From assembly GCF_001723175.1 (NCBI RefSeq), contig NC_064654.1:930001-994000 (forward strand): a DNA stretch of 64,000 nt, read 5' to 3'. The stretch is from Penicillium oxalicum (Eukaryota > Ascomycota > Eurotiomycetes > Eurotiales > Aspergillaceae). Position 1 is the first letter of the stretch. Every line of letters begins with the position of its first letter. Shown one piece after another: positions 11,924 through 23,297 of this stretch. The position numbers and the translations under genes are program-made. The notes under the pieces are model-generated. The model was not told where the DNA came from. It searched no databases and saw only the letters and a program-made list of their open reading frames with translations.

Positions 11924-13430
11924 ATGACCGACCAAAAGGCACCGTTTCAAACAATATCGAGCGACAATCATGGAGCCATCATCACGTTGATTTCGGTGTC
12001 TTTTGCGATCGCAGCAACGATATTTGTCCTGGCGAAGTTGGCCTCCACAATCTACTTTAAGCAACGACGGACGGCAGTCAATACTCCCGTTTGGATTGCT
12101 CTGGTTCTGGCCATTGTCCAGGTCATCACATTACAAAAGGCCATTCATCATGGGCTGGGGAGACACCAAAGTGTTCTTGACGAGGGCGATATTCAAAAAT
12201 GGAGTCAATTTGCATTTGCCTCGCACATCCTCTTTGTCCTCGTCATGTGCTTGTCAAAAATATCGAACATCCTACTGGTTTGGAAGCTGACACCGAGTAC
12301 CAAACTACGTCGCCACTGCGTAGCCTCGGCGGTCTTGGTGGGTGGTTGGTCAGTGTTTGCAATATTAAGCATCGCCTTTCAATGCAAAATGCCGGATCCG
12401 TGGGTATATTCTCCAGAGCGATGCGCTGGCAAGGTGAGTACAGATTCGAGGGTAGAGGCCTAAAAGCACGGAGGGTACCTAGGGAGCAAAGCAAAAGGGC
12501 CTTTTTTCTGATCTCACATAGGGCGCTATGTTTTATCCGATTGAAACCTTGAACATTTTGACCGAGGCAATCATTGCGGCTCAACCTTTTCTGATGATGC
12601 AGAATGTTCAAATGGCCCGGTCCAAGCGTGTGAAGATCCTGTGCGCCTTTTCGTCGCGCTTAAGGTATTCGTTTCAGCGCAAATCTCGTCTCCATACATA
12701 GCTACGAGAATCGTCAAGAGGAGAATGGACATACTAATGAGAAGCAGTGTCCTGGGTCTGGGAATCGCCCACATAGTCCTCGTCCCATCGTTTATCCACT
12801 CAGAGGATCTCTCATGTTCGTCGCCGATGCCCATTTCTTTTTCTTCTCCCCCGACAACCACGAGGCTCCCACCCCTCGATCGCCATGATTTACGAGAAAT
12901 CTAACTTTGACACAGGGGACATGGCCAATTGGGAAATTGTTGGCCAGATGATGATGCTCACCAGCATTATCGCCGCATGCGTTCCGACCCTATATCACAT
13001 CTTCGCCGGTCTGCATTCGGGCTTAACGACAACTCAGATCCCCGATAGTATCGAGCTTGACACGACGCAGACCAAGGCTCAGAATTCTCTGGCAGGACAC
13101 TCGGTCAAGCCGCCCAAAGAATCATACTCTCGGTCGGAATCACGCCAAACGACCCGGAGCAGCGGATGGCGATCCGTGTGGAACGGCTGGGGAGAGGAGA
13201 CCGGAGTGACGACGGAGATATCGTCTCGCTCAAGTCGAGGTTTGAAGTATCATGGACGAGGTGGCAGTCGGTCAAATTTGAGTGAGACGGAGGAGACGGA
13301 CAGTGTACGGGGCTTGACGCAGGGATTCGAAGACAAGGGGGCTGTACTCCGGACCGTCGATGTGACGGTGGAATTTGAAGGCCGAGAACCTCCCCGTGGA
13401 GGTAAGCAGAATGAGAATTTGTACTTTTGA
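11924..13430 (+). CDS. Rhodopsin-domain integral membrane protein (SAT4/PTH11-like family)
   Basis: Four exons: 11924-12433, 12522-12664, 12748-12815 and 12916-13430, giving 411 residues. The first three introns' ends are GTGAGT..CATAG, GTATTC..GCAG (branch CTAAT) and GTTCGT..ACAG (branch CTAAC); the third donor is unusual. Seven helices are predicted: the family's GAMFYPIETLNILTEAI, FSSRLSVLGLGIAHIVLVPSF and WEIVGQMMMLTSIIAACVPTL segments are assembled only by this splicing. The last 130 residues are a hydrophilic, Ser/Arg/Glu-rich cytoplasmic tail. Members are fungal membrane proteins of largely unknown function, some related to Pth11-type receptors. Confidence 0.85.
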
Positions 13431-14916
13431 CATTGGGATTCTGATCAATGAAAGTCACGCACGAGGATCGACGGATGTCGATCCATCCGTCGCACTAAGA
13501 CGGTAGACCGTCGGTGATTACACCTAAAAGAGATGGGCTCGCCACAACCCCCGGTCCATCGAGTAGTCAAGTGGATCGTGGGGGTGTGCACTGCACCGTA
13601 ATCATGTTGGTATTCAGCAGCCGAGAGATAATGATCGGATTCTAGTTCAAGAACAACTGCGCACACGACTGATTGAAAAGGATAGGAAGATTGGTACGTG
13701 GGCGCTGTACAATCACTCATGCCTGGGGCAAAGCGACATCATCGGCTTAGTAAAGGAGTACTTAGTATGTACGCCCTTTCTACCTAATAATTACCCCTTC
13801 TAGAATAGTCAATAGAGCCTGCCATCGAGCACCGGTCCAAGCTCTTCACTATCTGGAAATACCCAATCTCCTCGGTTTTATCTTACCTAGTAGGTCTTCT
13901 CAATCACTTGAATATCTCTGAATCTACATCTTGAACCAACGCCTAATCATAACCCACTCCCATCCATCCCGTACGTATCTCTCATCCATCTCAACCCCAA
14001 ACCAAGACAGTTCCAACCATTCACACGCCGACTTTCATCTCGACAGAACTACCCCCCGAGAAACTTCAAATTTACCCCCGGATCAATCAATTACTGAGTA
14101 TGTACTTCGCCGGTATACCCTCAATCACAATCCAGAACTGCCCAGTATTCATCTTGCATGGGTGTACCAGTCATCAACTATCTGTACTAGCATAGAATGG
14201 AATAGACTTGAACCTAATCATCCAGCAAAAGGTCAATACATACCATATCCTTTGAAATCAAAAACGTTGTCCTAGTTTGTTTCAAGCAGGTAATCTGCTT
14301 GAGCTCACCGAGGACCTGTCAGACTGCCCGTCAGAGGTTGTTCTGCTTGCCTTGTCTGTCTAGAGTAGTTACATTCGTGTTGTGCGAGTACCCAACAGCC
14401 CGGGTCTAGGCAATGTAACTTCCAGGTTTCAGATGGAAGCTCTTTAGGTAGATGGCATGCTTTACTAGCTTCGGGATTGATACTCACCCCAAAGTGGTCT
14501 GAATTCATGGCAATCTGCTGAATATATTGCTAGATCACGCCGATAGGTCGATTCTAGACTTGGGACTTGGGAGGTTCAGTAGGTAGTAGAAGCCGGGATA
14601 CCGTAAACTTGCGAACGGTGGAAATATTCTCGCCTCGATCCCTTCACACTAGGCCAGTCAACAAAAATTACAGAGAGTGTAAAGAACAATTGATTAATAG
14701 ATATTGACTTGGGCAGATCTACGCGAAATCTTCCCCCTTTTTTTTCCACAAAAAAAAAGGAAAAAGGAAACACAAAAAAAAAGAAAAGAAAACAGGAGCA
14801 GCCCCCTGTAAGTATTGATCAAAATGCTCACTACCCGTATCTCAGCAGTCCCGTCCAGCAGGTACCGCAAAAGAAAGGCCTTTTCACATCTTCAAGAAAA
14901 CCTCTTTCCCAGAACA
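13431..14916. other. Convergent intergenic region
   Basis: Lies between the 3' ends of the rhodopsin-family gene and the MFS gene. It has only short unsupported frames. A pyrimidine/purine palindrome-like stretch (CCTTTTTTTTTCC then AAAAAAAAAGG) around 14736-14769 could form a weak hairpin or act as a poly(A)-region signal. Confidence 0.5.
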
Positions 14917-16355
14917 TCACTCCGCCTTGACCCGCAGTGACGGAGACTTGACCAACAAAAAGACCAACAGAGCGACAATTGACATGGCAGCTCCACCAAC
15001 AATGTAAGCCGCCTCACGCCCAGCCCACCAGAACAATGTACAAAACAGGATCGGGCCCGCCGCACGTCCTGCTTGTCCCCAGCCACGAAGTCGGCCCATG
15101 ACAGCTCCGCGGTCTGCCTCATGCGCTTCCAGACTACCCAGGCTATTCAATCCAGTCACGACGGTGGCGCTCGTCACTGCTAATAAGCCACCGGCAGCAT
15201 AGAGGCCGGACGGAGATGAGACTCGTGCGAGACAGAAGAAGGACAAGGCACAGGCGACGACGCCGGCCCGCACGGTGACCAGGGGTGGGAGACGACGAAC
15301 GACCGTCCCTTGAAGAAGTGAGGCGATCAGACCCATCAGGGAAAGAAGACGACCATTCAGGGCGGCGGGACTGGCGGTGCTGGTACCCGCGTAGAGAGTC
15401 GCGGTCAGAAATGGAAGTGAGAATTCCAATCCTGAAAAGGGCAAAAGAAACATGAAGTGGATGGCGTTTAGAAGGGCCGGATTGTTCGTGTGACGATGAG
15501 CGGTCTTGGCAGATCTGGTCTGCGATCCAGACTTGGCCTGCTTCTCGGACGGGGTCGACTGCTCTTGTTGCAGAGTCGTCAACCGCGGGTGGGTTTCCGG
15601 CAAACAGGCCCAGAGATAGGTGGTTTCGACCACGATCAAGAGCAGCGAGACCAGTGCGGCGGTCATGAAGGGGTTGGCAGCGACCATGTCGACGGTACTC
15701 AGTGCCGCGCCCATCATGGGTCCAAAGGTAAATGCGATGCTGAAACAAGCCCCGACCAGCGCCATCGACGCGCCGCGGCGCGATTCGTCCGTGACGTCTG
15801 CCACAATAGCATTGGCAAGCTGGACATTTGCCTCACTGAGGCCTCCGACCACGCGGCTCGCGAGGAAAGTTCGGAAGTCCCGCGCAGACACCCAGAGCGC
15901 CACACTGCAGATGTTCCCGATCATTGCGGTCAACAAGGCGCGACGTCGACCATGGCGATCGGAGAGATGACCGATCACAGGCGCAGCAAAGGCCTGAAGG
16001 AGAGAAAAGAGAGATCCTAGCGCGCCTCCAAGAAGAACGATATCGTAGCGGGAATCGATGGGGCGCGCAAAGGCATTCTTGTATGCGTTGAGGTAGTGGA
16101 AGATGCGATTTAAGAGCGAGTCGGGAGATGGATCTTGAGCGCGGTAGAAGGAAAGCAGCGAGGGGAAGAGCGGAAGAATAAATGTAAAAGAGATCTGGGC
16201 GATAGGTGCTGTTAGCGCAGCTGAAGCTCCACTGTATTATCGATAGAGCAGCACTAGCCAAAGAAGAATGGCTATGGTATCCGTACCAGGTCCAGTAACA
16301 ACGAGATCATCACCACCTTGAGGACCTGCTTTCGCTGGGCGCCAGCGACGGCCAT
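14917..16355 (-). CDS. Major facilitator superfamily transporter (TetA/MFSD10-like)
   Basis: Two exons, 16355-16287 and 16194-14917 (92-nt intron GTACGG..CCAG, phase 0), encode 448 residues. The joint makes MISLLLDLISFTFILPLFPSL, the expected first helix. Motif A is GHLSDRHGRRRALL after the second helix, and SRVVGGLSEANVQLANAI matches the MFSD10/tetracycline-transporter-like fungal family. About twelve helices are seen with a hydrophilic central loop rich in Thr/Gln/Lys. The ATG at 16355 was chosen because family members start just before this helix; an in-frame upstream ATG at 16631 would add a tail with no resemblance. Substrate unknown. Confidence 0.9.
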
Positions 16356-16895
16356 CTTTGTAGCTGGCGCCGGTGTAGAATAATGTCCAAGGATGAATGG
16401 TTTCTCAGATCTGTTCCACAAGAAAGTCGTCGAGTCCTGGGTAATGGAGGGGTGAATTGGTGAATTCCAACGCAGAAAGGGGGAGAAAAGTTGTTGCAAG
16501 CTCTCGAGACTTGAAAGTAGTTCGCAGGGCACGTTGCGCAGTCGGTCGCACACGACAGCTGGCGGCAAAAGTCTTGGACAGCAGCCCACCGCAGTGGAGC
16601 CGAACCACACGGGATTGGCAATGCCATGCAAGGAGGGACTGCGTAAACTTTTCTCAGCATAAGGTTGTAGATCGGTTGGTTCACAGATCTCCTGACCTAT
16701 ACACGAATGTTGTGAATGGCTCGTTCATTATGAGGTGGTCAAAAGAGACCACATATTATAACCAGCGGCCTCGAAAGATCCTCTGGTATGGGACTTATTG
16801 ATACGGATGGGGAGGCCTTCGTCGCTGGCTCAGCTAAAGAGAGAGAAAAAAAACCATCTGGACCCTGGTCGGACCTCGACTGCAAAGATCCAACC
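16356..16895. other. Intergenic region
   Basis: Upstream of the MFS gene and downstream of the phosphoesterase gene, both on the minus strand. Nothing further recognised. Confidence 0.6.
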
Positions 16896-17741
16896 TTATA
16901 CATGGATGACTTTCCTCAAATCAAACCCATCCTTGGGCTCCTTCGAGTCGTCACTTGTAAATTTGTATCCACGCTGATTCGCGAGAATTCGAACACCTCG
17001 TTCTTTGACGTCCGTACAATAATGCGTGTGGCCGAAAATCCACGCTTTGACATTATTCAATTCGGGAATGCGCGAAAGCACATCGGTCGCAAATGCCGAT
17101 CTCCACGGACTATACTGATACTGTGGATGAGATGTCTTTTGGACGGACGGCGCATGGTGCGTGACGACGAGAATCGTCCGTCGTTCATCAACCGGCTTGT
17201 CTCTGTTGGCGACCTGCACCGAATCGATCTCACGCAACAGCCAAGCGAGATCGGACTCGTGGGCTTGATTGTGTTCCTCAATGGACCAGCCTTCGATCTG
17301 CTTAAAGTCCTGGATGGTTGATGCCACGATCCCCCTTTGCTCTTTGGGAATATGAGACCAGAGTGGACAACCCAGGATCGTGACAGGCGAATCGGGCATG
17401 TCGTAGCGCGAGTGGTGGAGGAGAATCAGTCGTCCCTCGAAGCAATCTTCCTGCGCCAGGAATCTGGCGCTTTCCAGTGCCGATTCATAGCTTTGACTGT
17501 AGATCTCGTGGTTGCCAAGAACCAAGAATACTAGCCGGAAGCGATCGGTCTGCATTTGCAAGAAGTCGCGGTAGTCTTCATAGTCGCAGAGACGTCCAAT
17601 GTCTCCCGCGAGGATGAGATGGGGTGCGCACGCCGGCACTTCATATGATTGGTATTGTCGATTGACTTCGAGGTGCAGGTCAGATAGGACCTGGAATGAC
17701 GCGCCTGGTCTATGAAAAATGGCATTCAATCGTTTCAACAT
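16896..17741 (-). CDS. Calcineurin-like metallophosphoesterase
   Basis: A single exon of 281 residues. The metal-site motifs appear in the standard order: SDLHLE near residue 20, AGDIG, LGNHE, THHAP and GHTHY near the C-terminus. These supply the two-metal Asp/His/Asn ligands of the family. The protein is compact with no signal peptide or membrane helix, so probably cytosolic. The substrate is unknown; members hydrolyse phosphoesters of nucleotides, proteins or small molecules. The open frame extends upstream to 17894, but the extension is Ser/Cys-rich without resemblance, so the ATG at 17741 is preferred. Confidence 0.9.
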   Translation of the reverse strand: MLKRLNAIFHRPGASFQVLSDLHLEVNRQYQSYEVPACAPHLILAGDIGRLCDYEDYRDFLQMQTDRFRLVFLVLGNHEIYSQSYESALESARFLAQEDCFEGRLILLHHSRYDMPDSPVTILGCPLWSHIPKEQRGIVASTIQDFKQIEGWSIEEHNQAHESDLAWLLREIDSVQVANRDKPVDERRTILVVTHHAPSVQKTSHPQYQYSPWRSAFATDVLSRIPELNNVKAWIFGHTHYCTDVKERGVRILANQRGYKFTSDDSKEPKDGFDLRKVIHV

Positions 17742-18656
17742 GGTGTTTTTGGTTGAATCTCTGGCGTGAAACGAATGGTATGCAGCGCAAGAGTCGAGGA
17801 AAAAGGGGAATGTGCTGTTTGAAGAGCAGAAGAAAGACCGGCGGCACTTGCTCAGCCCGCTCGTGCTCCGGCAATCCGCTTCAAGTCGACGCATTCCCCC
17901 TAATTCCTCGATTCCTTCCAGAGAAATGACTAACGGACTTACTGCATACAGCTGTGAAGTGAGACATGGTTTCTGAGTGATGATCGCTAGAGCTCCTTTT
18001 TCGGAAAGACAGTGTGTGCGCTCCCTTTTGTCAAGGCCGAGCCCAAGGACTTGTGCAGATCGGGTGGGAATTTACCGATCAAGTCGAATACGCATCGTGT
18101 CCTAAGAAGGGACAGCATGGCGTCTAGATTTCGTCTAGTCTTGGCAATTTCAAAGCAGTGACGATATCCAACTAAGACCTCCGTGAAAAGCATGGTAGGT
18201 CTGTGTTTCGTTTCATTCAGGGCCCAACTCATCGGAACTGGAACTGCCAACCCGCCATTGCTCTCTCTCGCCCACCAGATCATCCCTCCCCAAGAAAATA
18301 AGTTTTAAAAGTAAAGTAGAATACATGGAGAATAGATCACCCTGATCAGGGTAATATGCACGCTTGAAACAAGGCATTAAATAGGGGAGGGGTGTTGGAT
18401 CTCTACCGGGGGAGATCAACCAGTCAAAAAAGAAACCCATGACCCGTCTTGCCTGAAATCAACCTCCAAATAAAAAAAAAGAAAATTCGTTGCGTTCATC
18501 ATCCATAACACCAGGCTAGGGGCATAAGAGAACGACAGTAAGAATTGGCAGCGTTGCGGCGAGGGTAGAAGTTGCGGATTATTTGGAAACCATGCCCACG
18601 GCAAAAGTTTCCATGATGAGATATCTGGGAGCATGGTCACCACAAGTGCCAGGCAT
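17742..18656. other. Intergenic region
   Basis: Between two minus-strand genes; includes the 3' flank of the YAG7-like gene. A 98-codon frame at 17987-18283 (-) has no support. Confidence 0.55.
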
Positions 18657-20179
18657 CTATTCCCGAGGAGTGGGAGCAGCTGCGAGCGAGCCACTGGACT
18701 GGCCACGACCCCGACCTCCACGGCCTCGACCGCGGTAGTCAGATCGACCACCACGACCGCGGGATCCATCGCCGCCACGAGGGCGACGGTGACCACGGCC
18801 ACCGCGACCACCACCGCGACCCTCGTGCTGTCCCTTGACGGCGGCCGTCGCGTCCTCGGTAGGAGCGGCAGCGGACACGGAGGTGGCAGCCGTGTTGTTC
18901 ACATCGGCCGGAGTCGCATCTAAGCCCGTCTCGGTCTCGGCGGGGTCGCGCGGCACCTCAACCCAACCCTCGGCGGTCGTAGAAGAGTCCTGGTTGTACG
19001 TGTCGGCCACTTGGTTTGCAGCATCCGAAGTCAAAGTCTGCGCGGGTGGTGCGATTTGATCGGCTTGGGTGGGAGCGCTGGCGGCCTGGGCGTTGGCCAC
19101 TTCAGCACTGACGGACGAATCTTGAACCTCCGTCAAGCCAGCGTTGGCCACGGTAGGGTCGGACTCCACGACGGACTCAGTGGCAGCTTCAGTCTCCTCG
19201 GCCGGTGCGAACTTGTTTGAAGCGACCTTCACATCACCGTCTGAAAGTAGTAATGAATGTCAGTCCATGACACTTTTGAGAGTAGTTGGAGGATTTGCCC
19301 GTTAGAAAGTATGGGACCGGAAACTCACAAGTCATCTCCAATGCGTCCCCTTCGACGCCAATCACCTTTTCATCCGCCCCTTCCACCAGCTTGACCATGG
19401 AATCCACCGCCTTCTGGTTGCCACCGTATACCTGGAAAAGAACACCCTCCAAAGCACGGCTTTCGAGGGACTCAGTCTCGCCGGAGTGGCGCATGTTGGC
19501 CGCAGCGCACAAGAACTTGGTCAGAGTGAGCAGCTGTTCGCGTAGAAGACGAGCAGAGCTCTCGGTGGCATCGGCGATCGCATTGGCCCGGACTGCCTCC
19601 AGCTCTTCCTGGTGAAGCTTCTCCAGAGCCGCTTTTTGACCTTCGATGCGTGCCTCGTATTGGGCCGCAAACTGCTTGTAGTGGCCAATCTGCTCCTCAA
19701 TTTGTGCAATCGAGGCCTGCAGAACCGGCTTCTTCAGGACTTGAGCCTTTTGGTCGGCATTGATCTTTTTCTCAGTGACCAAGTCGTCCAGCGATTTCCC
19801 AGGGTTCTCAGCAATAATGGCATCGGTCTTTGCGGTAGCGTTCTGTTAATGGGAAAATGTCATACGGTCAGCACGTGAAACCAGAAGTGAGGATGGCTCT
19901 TGACTCGGAGGGAGAACCCTCTTGGGCACATACCAGTTTCTTGACCGCGTTGCGCAAACTCCTGTTGGCGCATTCAAGTTAGCTTCGCGTACAGCGCTAC
20001 AGCAGGTCTCGATATACGCACTTTTGCAGCTCCTTCAGGTATGTAGGCTCATTGCCGTTACTTTCTGCAACAGGGCTCTCAGATTCAGCCTTGCGAGTGC
20101 TCGAGGCTTGGGAGGTTTGTCTCTTGGTCTTGCTGCTGCTGCTGCTGCTGGACTGCCGAGCGGTAGTGGAGGCTGCCAT
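18657..20179 (-). CDS. YAG7: YAG7-like protein with C-terminal RGG domain
   Basis: Four exons: 20179-20022, 19961-19934 (28 nt), 19842-19329 and 19240-18657, giving 427 residues. The micro-exon reads SLRNAVKKL and is needed to link ELQK to NATAKTDAII. Order of segments: a Ser-rich N-terminus encoded by AGC repeats; an all-helical region with long coiled coils (about residues 90-150); an acidic, Ala/Thr-rich stretch; a conserved GWVEVPRDP motif; and a terminal RGG/RGRGG tract of about 45 residues typical of RNA binding. Fungal YAG7 homologues are cytoplasmic proteins associated with ribosomes or RNA; the precise role is not established. Identification rests on the domain layout recalled from the family. 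Confidence 0.75.
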
Positions 20180-20786
20180 GATGGAATGTGGGAGACAAGT
20201 GACAGCTTCTAAACTTTGACAAGAAGGGGAAAGAGGTAGAATCTGCAAAGTGCAAGCGTGTCAGACTGTGGCACTGTGCGAAAGAAGCAGATGAAGATGG
20301 CAAGGTTGAAGGGTATGAGGAGGATGAAAGAAGAGAAGGGAGGGCGGTTTGGTTTGAAGATCCACTGAATCGATGTGGGTGGAAGTCGCCCGAACCCTTG
20401 CCTGATCGGTGGGCTGCCCGCATTTCAGCCTCTTTCAAACGGATCAGACCAACGCGGTCAAAGGACAAACATTTTCTAGTGTTTACTTTGCTTCCATGTG
20501 CAATGTCAATGACACACTCCATGAGAGAGAGTAGTACATAACATCTCTGAATGCCTAATTGCTCTACTCCACGCTCTGAGCATCAAAGTTTCTTGTAATT
20601 ACCAAGTTTAGGGTATCTTCCAACTCTGCACACTCACAAGTGCATACTAAAAGCCGTTCTCTTCTGAGCCAAAGACCAAACGCCAAAGAACTCCAATTCC
20701 CAATCTACTCCCTTTGCGCCATTGCTCTTCACAACTCGATCCCCCTCATTCATAGTATGCCAAGAATGTGGTATACATGGTCCCCT
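20180..20786. other. Promoter region of the YAG7-like gene
   Basis: Short spacer between the CENP-W-like gene's stop and the YAG7-like start. Nothing else recognised. Confidence 0.6.
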
Positions 20787-21325
20787 TATCCCTGAAATTT
20801 GCGAAGGGTTTTCTGAAGCAACAAAAAAGTCAATGGGTGCCACTAAGCACTATACTTGGCGAACCAGCACAAGGGGAAAAGGGGATCCAATCATACCTCG
20901 GTGACTTTGCGAACAGAGTTGGCAGAGATGTTCTTCTCACCAGACTTGCGTGACCGAATGGAAGCCTCACGCATCAACCTGATCAGAAAAAAAGGTTAGT
21001 CGAAACAGGTCCATGGCATCAAAAGAGTCCAATACGGAGGATCTTGGAAGAAGCCTCATTGGAAATGATCCATGACCCCAGAAGCAAAAGAAAGGAGTCT
21101 CATACTCTTGCATGAAAAGCATGTAGTCCAGAAAGATCTGGAAAGTGAAGGACACGCCCAGTTAGAAATGATGCAGCGCGTTCGAAAGATAAAACTAGCT
21201 GCGCGGGCAGATAATCAGATGCAACATACTAAGATATCAGCATTCTTGCTGACACTCTGATTGGAGTGTGCTTTCACAATACGCTTGACTGTTCCACGGG
21301 GATATAGTTTCTGGGTTGCAGCCAT
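20787..21325 (-). CDS. CENP-W-like histone-fold kinetochore protein
   Basis: A small gene hidden by introns. Exons are 21325-21230, 21137-21106, 20978-20897 and 20813-20787 (last coding exon 27 nt), encoding 78 residues. All introns have GTATG donors and CAG acceptors, two with CTAAC-type branch sites. The protein reads as one histone-fold: YPRGTVKRIVKAHS, then VSKNADIL, IFLDYMLFMQELMREA, NISANSVRKVTE and the terminal KTLRKFQG. This is the layout of CENP-W (human 88 aa, also ending in Lys/Arg-Gly), which pairs with CENP-T and binds DNA at the inner kinetochore. It could alternatively be another short histone-fold subunit, but the size and termini favour CENP-W. Confidence 0.8.
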
Positions 21326-21850
21326 GGTGATATTCCCAATGCTAAAAGCGACCGTAGCGGGGATAGGTTGTGTTTACTTGCAGAGCTTAAAGGCGGACAC
21401 GCCTGGAAGGACGGCAGAGGCATCCAATGTCCGATATCGACTCGGTCACGGGTGTGGGGAGCATTTGGATTATGTAAGCACTGTCTATTGGATGACGGAC
21501 GGGATGGGCTACGGGCCCGGAGCAGTCCAATACATCGAGAAAGAGAGATCCAGCATGCTGGCTTTCAATAGCGACTTGCTCGGGCGATGAATACAATATG
21601 TATAAAATGAAGTGTCAACCTCATCGTATGAATAGCGAAGTCGGAAAAATCGAAAAGACTATGGTCGGGGACAAATATATATTCAGGAATGGAAAGGACA
21701 CCAAATATATCCACATGGTGCTATGGTCTTGTTCTATACATCAATGCATGTAATTACAGATCTTCAAGCTCGCCACTCGATTTACAGAAGAAGACTGCAG
21801 AGGTACAGTACTCATCCAATATGTATCCAAGGAGGCATGCAGCAGCTTCC
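21326..21850. other. Intergenic region
   Basis: Upstream of the CENP-W-like gene and 3' of the Nudix gene. Only weak frames; nothing recognised. Confidence 0.55.
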
Positions 21851-23297
21851 CTACCACCTCCGGCGCAAATAGCGCCAAGCGGTCCATGCTGCCGCAGAAC
21901 CAAGGACCGTCCGCCAAGCCAGGAACACCCAGACGGCCACCCGCAGGCGCTGGTAGTATCCCCGTAGCATGACGCCCACAGCGTACGAGGTACCCTCACC
22001 CTGACGATCGATTGGTCCGTAATATCGCCCAACCCCGAGGCCTCCAATTCCCACAGCATTGGGATCATGATCGCCATCGTCATGAGTCACGCGGAGTGCC
22101 GTGGTCTCGCTATCGGCCGCGGTCTCAGCCGCTCGATGGCCCATTCGCACTTCACGTGCATTCCGCTTGCGAAGATGATAAGTCAGTACACTCACGATGA
22201 GTCGCAGGTCGGGTGCTGTGAAAGTTGGGTATTTCCACAATTCCACTGCATTGTGAGGCGGCAGCATATCCAGGAAGTCGGCCAACACACCGAGTGTGAG
22301 ACCCCAGAGTAGGAGGGGGCGAGTGGGATCACCAGAGTCTGCCTGGTTACTTAGTGTCCAGGCTTTAAGCCGCGACAAAAGAGAGGATTGGCGGTTTTTG
22401 CGGTCAGGGATAGAGTCGGGCGTCGTTCTGCATAGATGTGATTCGGAAGGGAGAAGTCGCACGGCCGAAAATTGCATCCAGCCCAGGAGAGATCGAACGG
22501 CAAGACGGGTGACATACCCGCCTTGTCGCGCAAACCGTTGAGACATGTCCACATATTCTGCTGATCGTAGGGAAGGGGACAGGAGAGCTCGAAGTGGGAC
22601 CCAATGTACCGCAGCCACCTCTGTAGGCTGCAGGTTCAAAGTGATGCAGTCGCTGCGCGTGGTCAAGAATATGTACGGACAGAGGACCATGATTCTGCCA
22701 GAGAAAGACAGGGTTGATTAGTAAATGACATGATATTATACTTTGAGGACTATCATTGACATACGGCTCTGCCCCCCAACTTGTGGTAATGACTCGCTCC
22801 GGTAGGTTTCCAACGCTGATCACATCGTCCGTGGTCAAGTCGAAGCCTATCTCCTCCGACGTTTCTCTGATCGCGACCGCCAAGTCGTCTGGATCCTCAG
22901 GATCTCTTTTCCCTCCAGGTAGAGCCACATGACCGTTCCAACGATCACCTTCGCGTGTGGCCCGCTTGATGAACAGTACCTCGGGATCTCCATGTTGGAC
23001 CCATGGCTGGGAGAAGAAAGTCTGTAATCGCTCCTCGATTGGGAGGGATGTATCGTCAGTATTCGGGCCTGGCTCAGGCTGGTTGTTGTGGGTTGGTTTG
23101 ACACGGAGAATCAGGGCGACTGAGGCACGTTTGTTGCAGCGCGGAGGATTGGGGACATGCGGATACGGCCGGCGATGAAGCTCGGCTAGAACGCTGTGAA
23201 GGTGGGGAGAGAGATCCAGTCCGTCCGAGGTCTCACTATTCTGGGTGAACTTCGACATTGAGTCCAATGGGCCAGCCAGAGTGCCGGAGGAATTCAC
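21851..23297 (-). CDS. Nudix hydrolase (coenzyme A/8-oxo-dGTP diphosphatase-like)
   Basis: Two exons, 23297-22765 and 22694-21851 (70-nt intron GTATGT..GGCAG), encode 458 residues from the first ATG; a second ATG at 23258 would give 445. The Nudix box is clear: GGKRDPEDPDDLAVAIRETS followed by EEIGF (about residues 128-152), with the pre-box PEVLFIKRA strand. The arrangement NLPE.V..SWG resembles the Pcd1/NUDT7 CoA diphosphatase branch. Unusually for small Nudix enzymes, it has a long C-terminal half and ends in a hydrophobic helix (about residues 430-452) with an Arg-rich tip, suggesting tail-anchoring in a membrane. Substrate is inferred only. Confidence 0.85.

Noticed and set aside
9115..16355. 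A secondary-metabolite cluster formed by the permease, rhodopsin-family and MFS genes
   Set aside because: No polyketide, peptide or terpene synthase nearby; these transporters are common core or scattered genes.
16356..16631. Upstream ATG start for the MFS transporter
   Set aside because: The extra 92 residues lack family resemblance; the family's first helix begins directly after the ATG at 16355.
17987..18283. 98-codon minus-strand frame between the phosphoesterase and YAG7-like genes
   Set aside because: No conserved motif and it lies where the 3' UTR/promoter of the flanking genes are expected.
18633..18923. Thr/Ala-rich frame antisense to the YAG7-like gene
   Set aside because: Shadow of the RGG-coding GC-rich repeats on the opposite strand.
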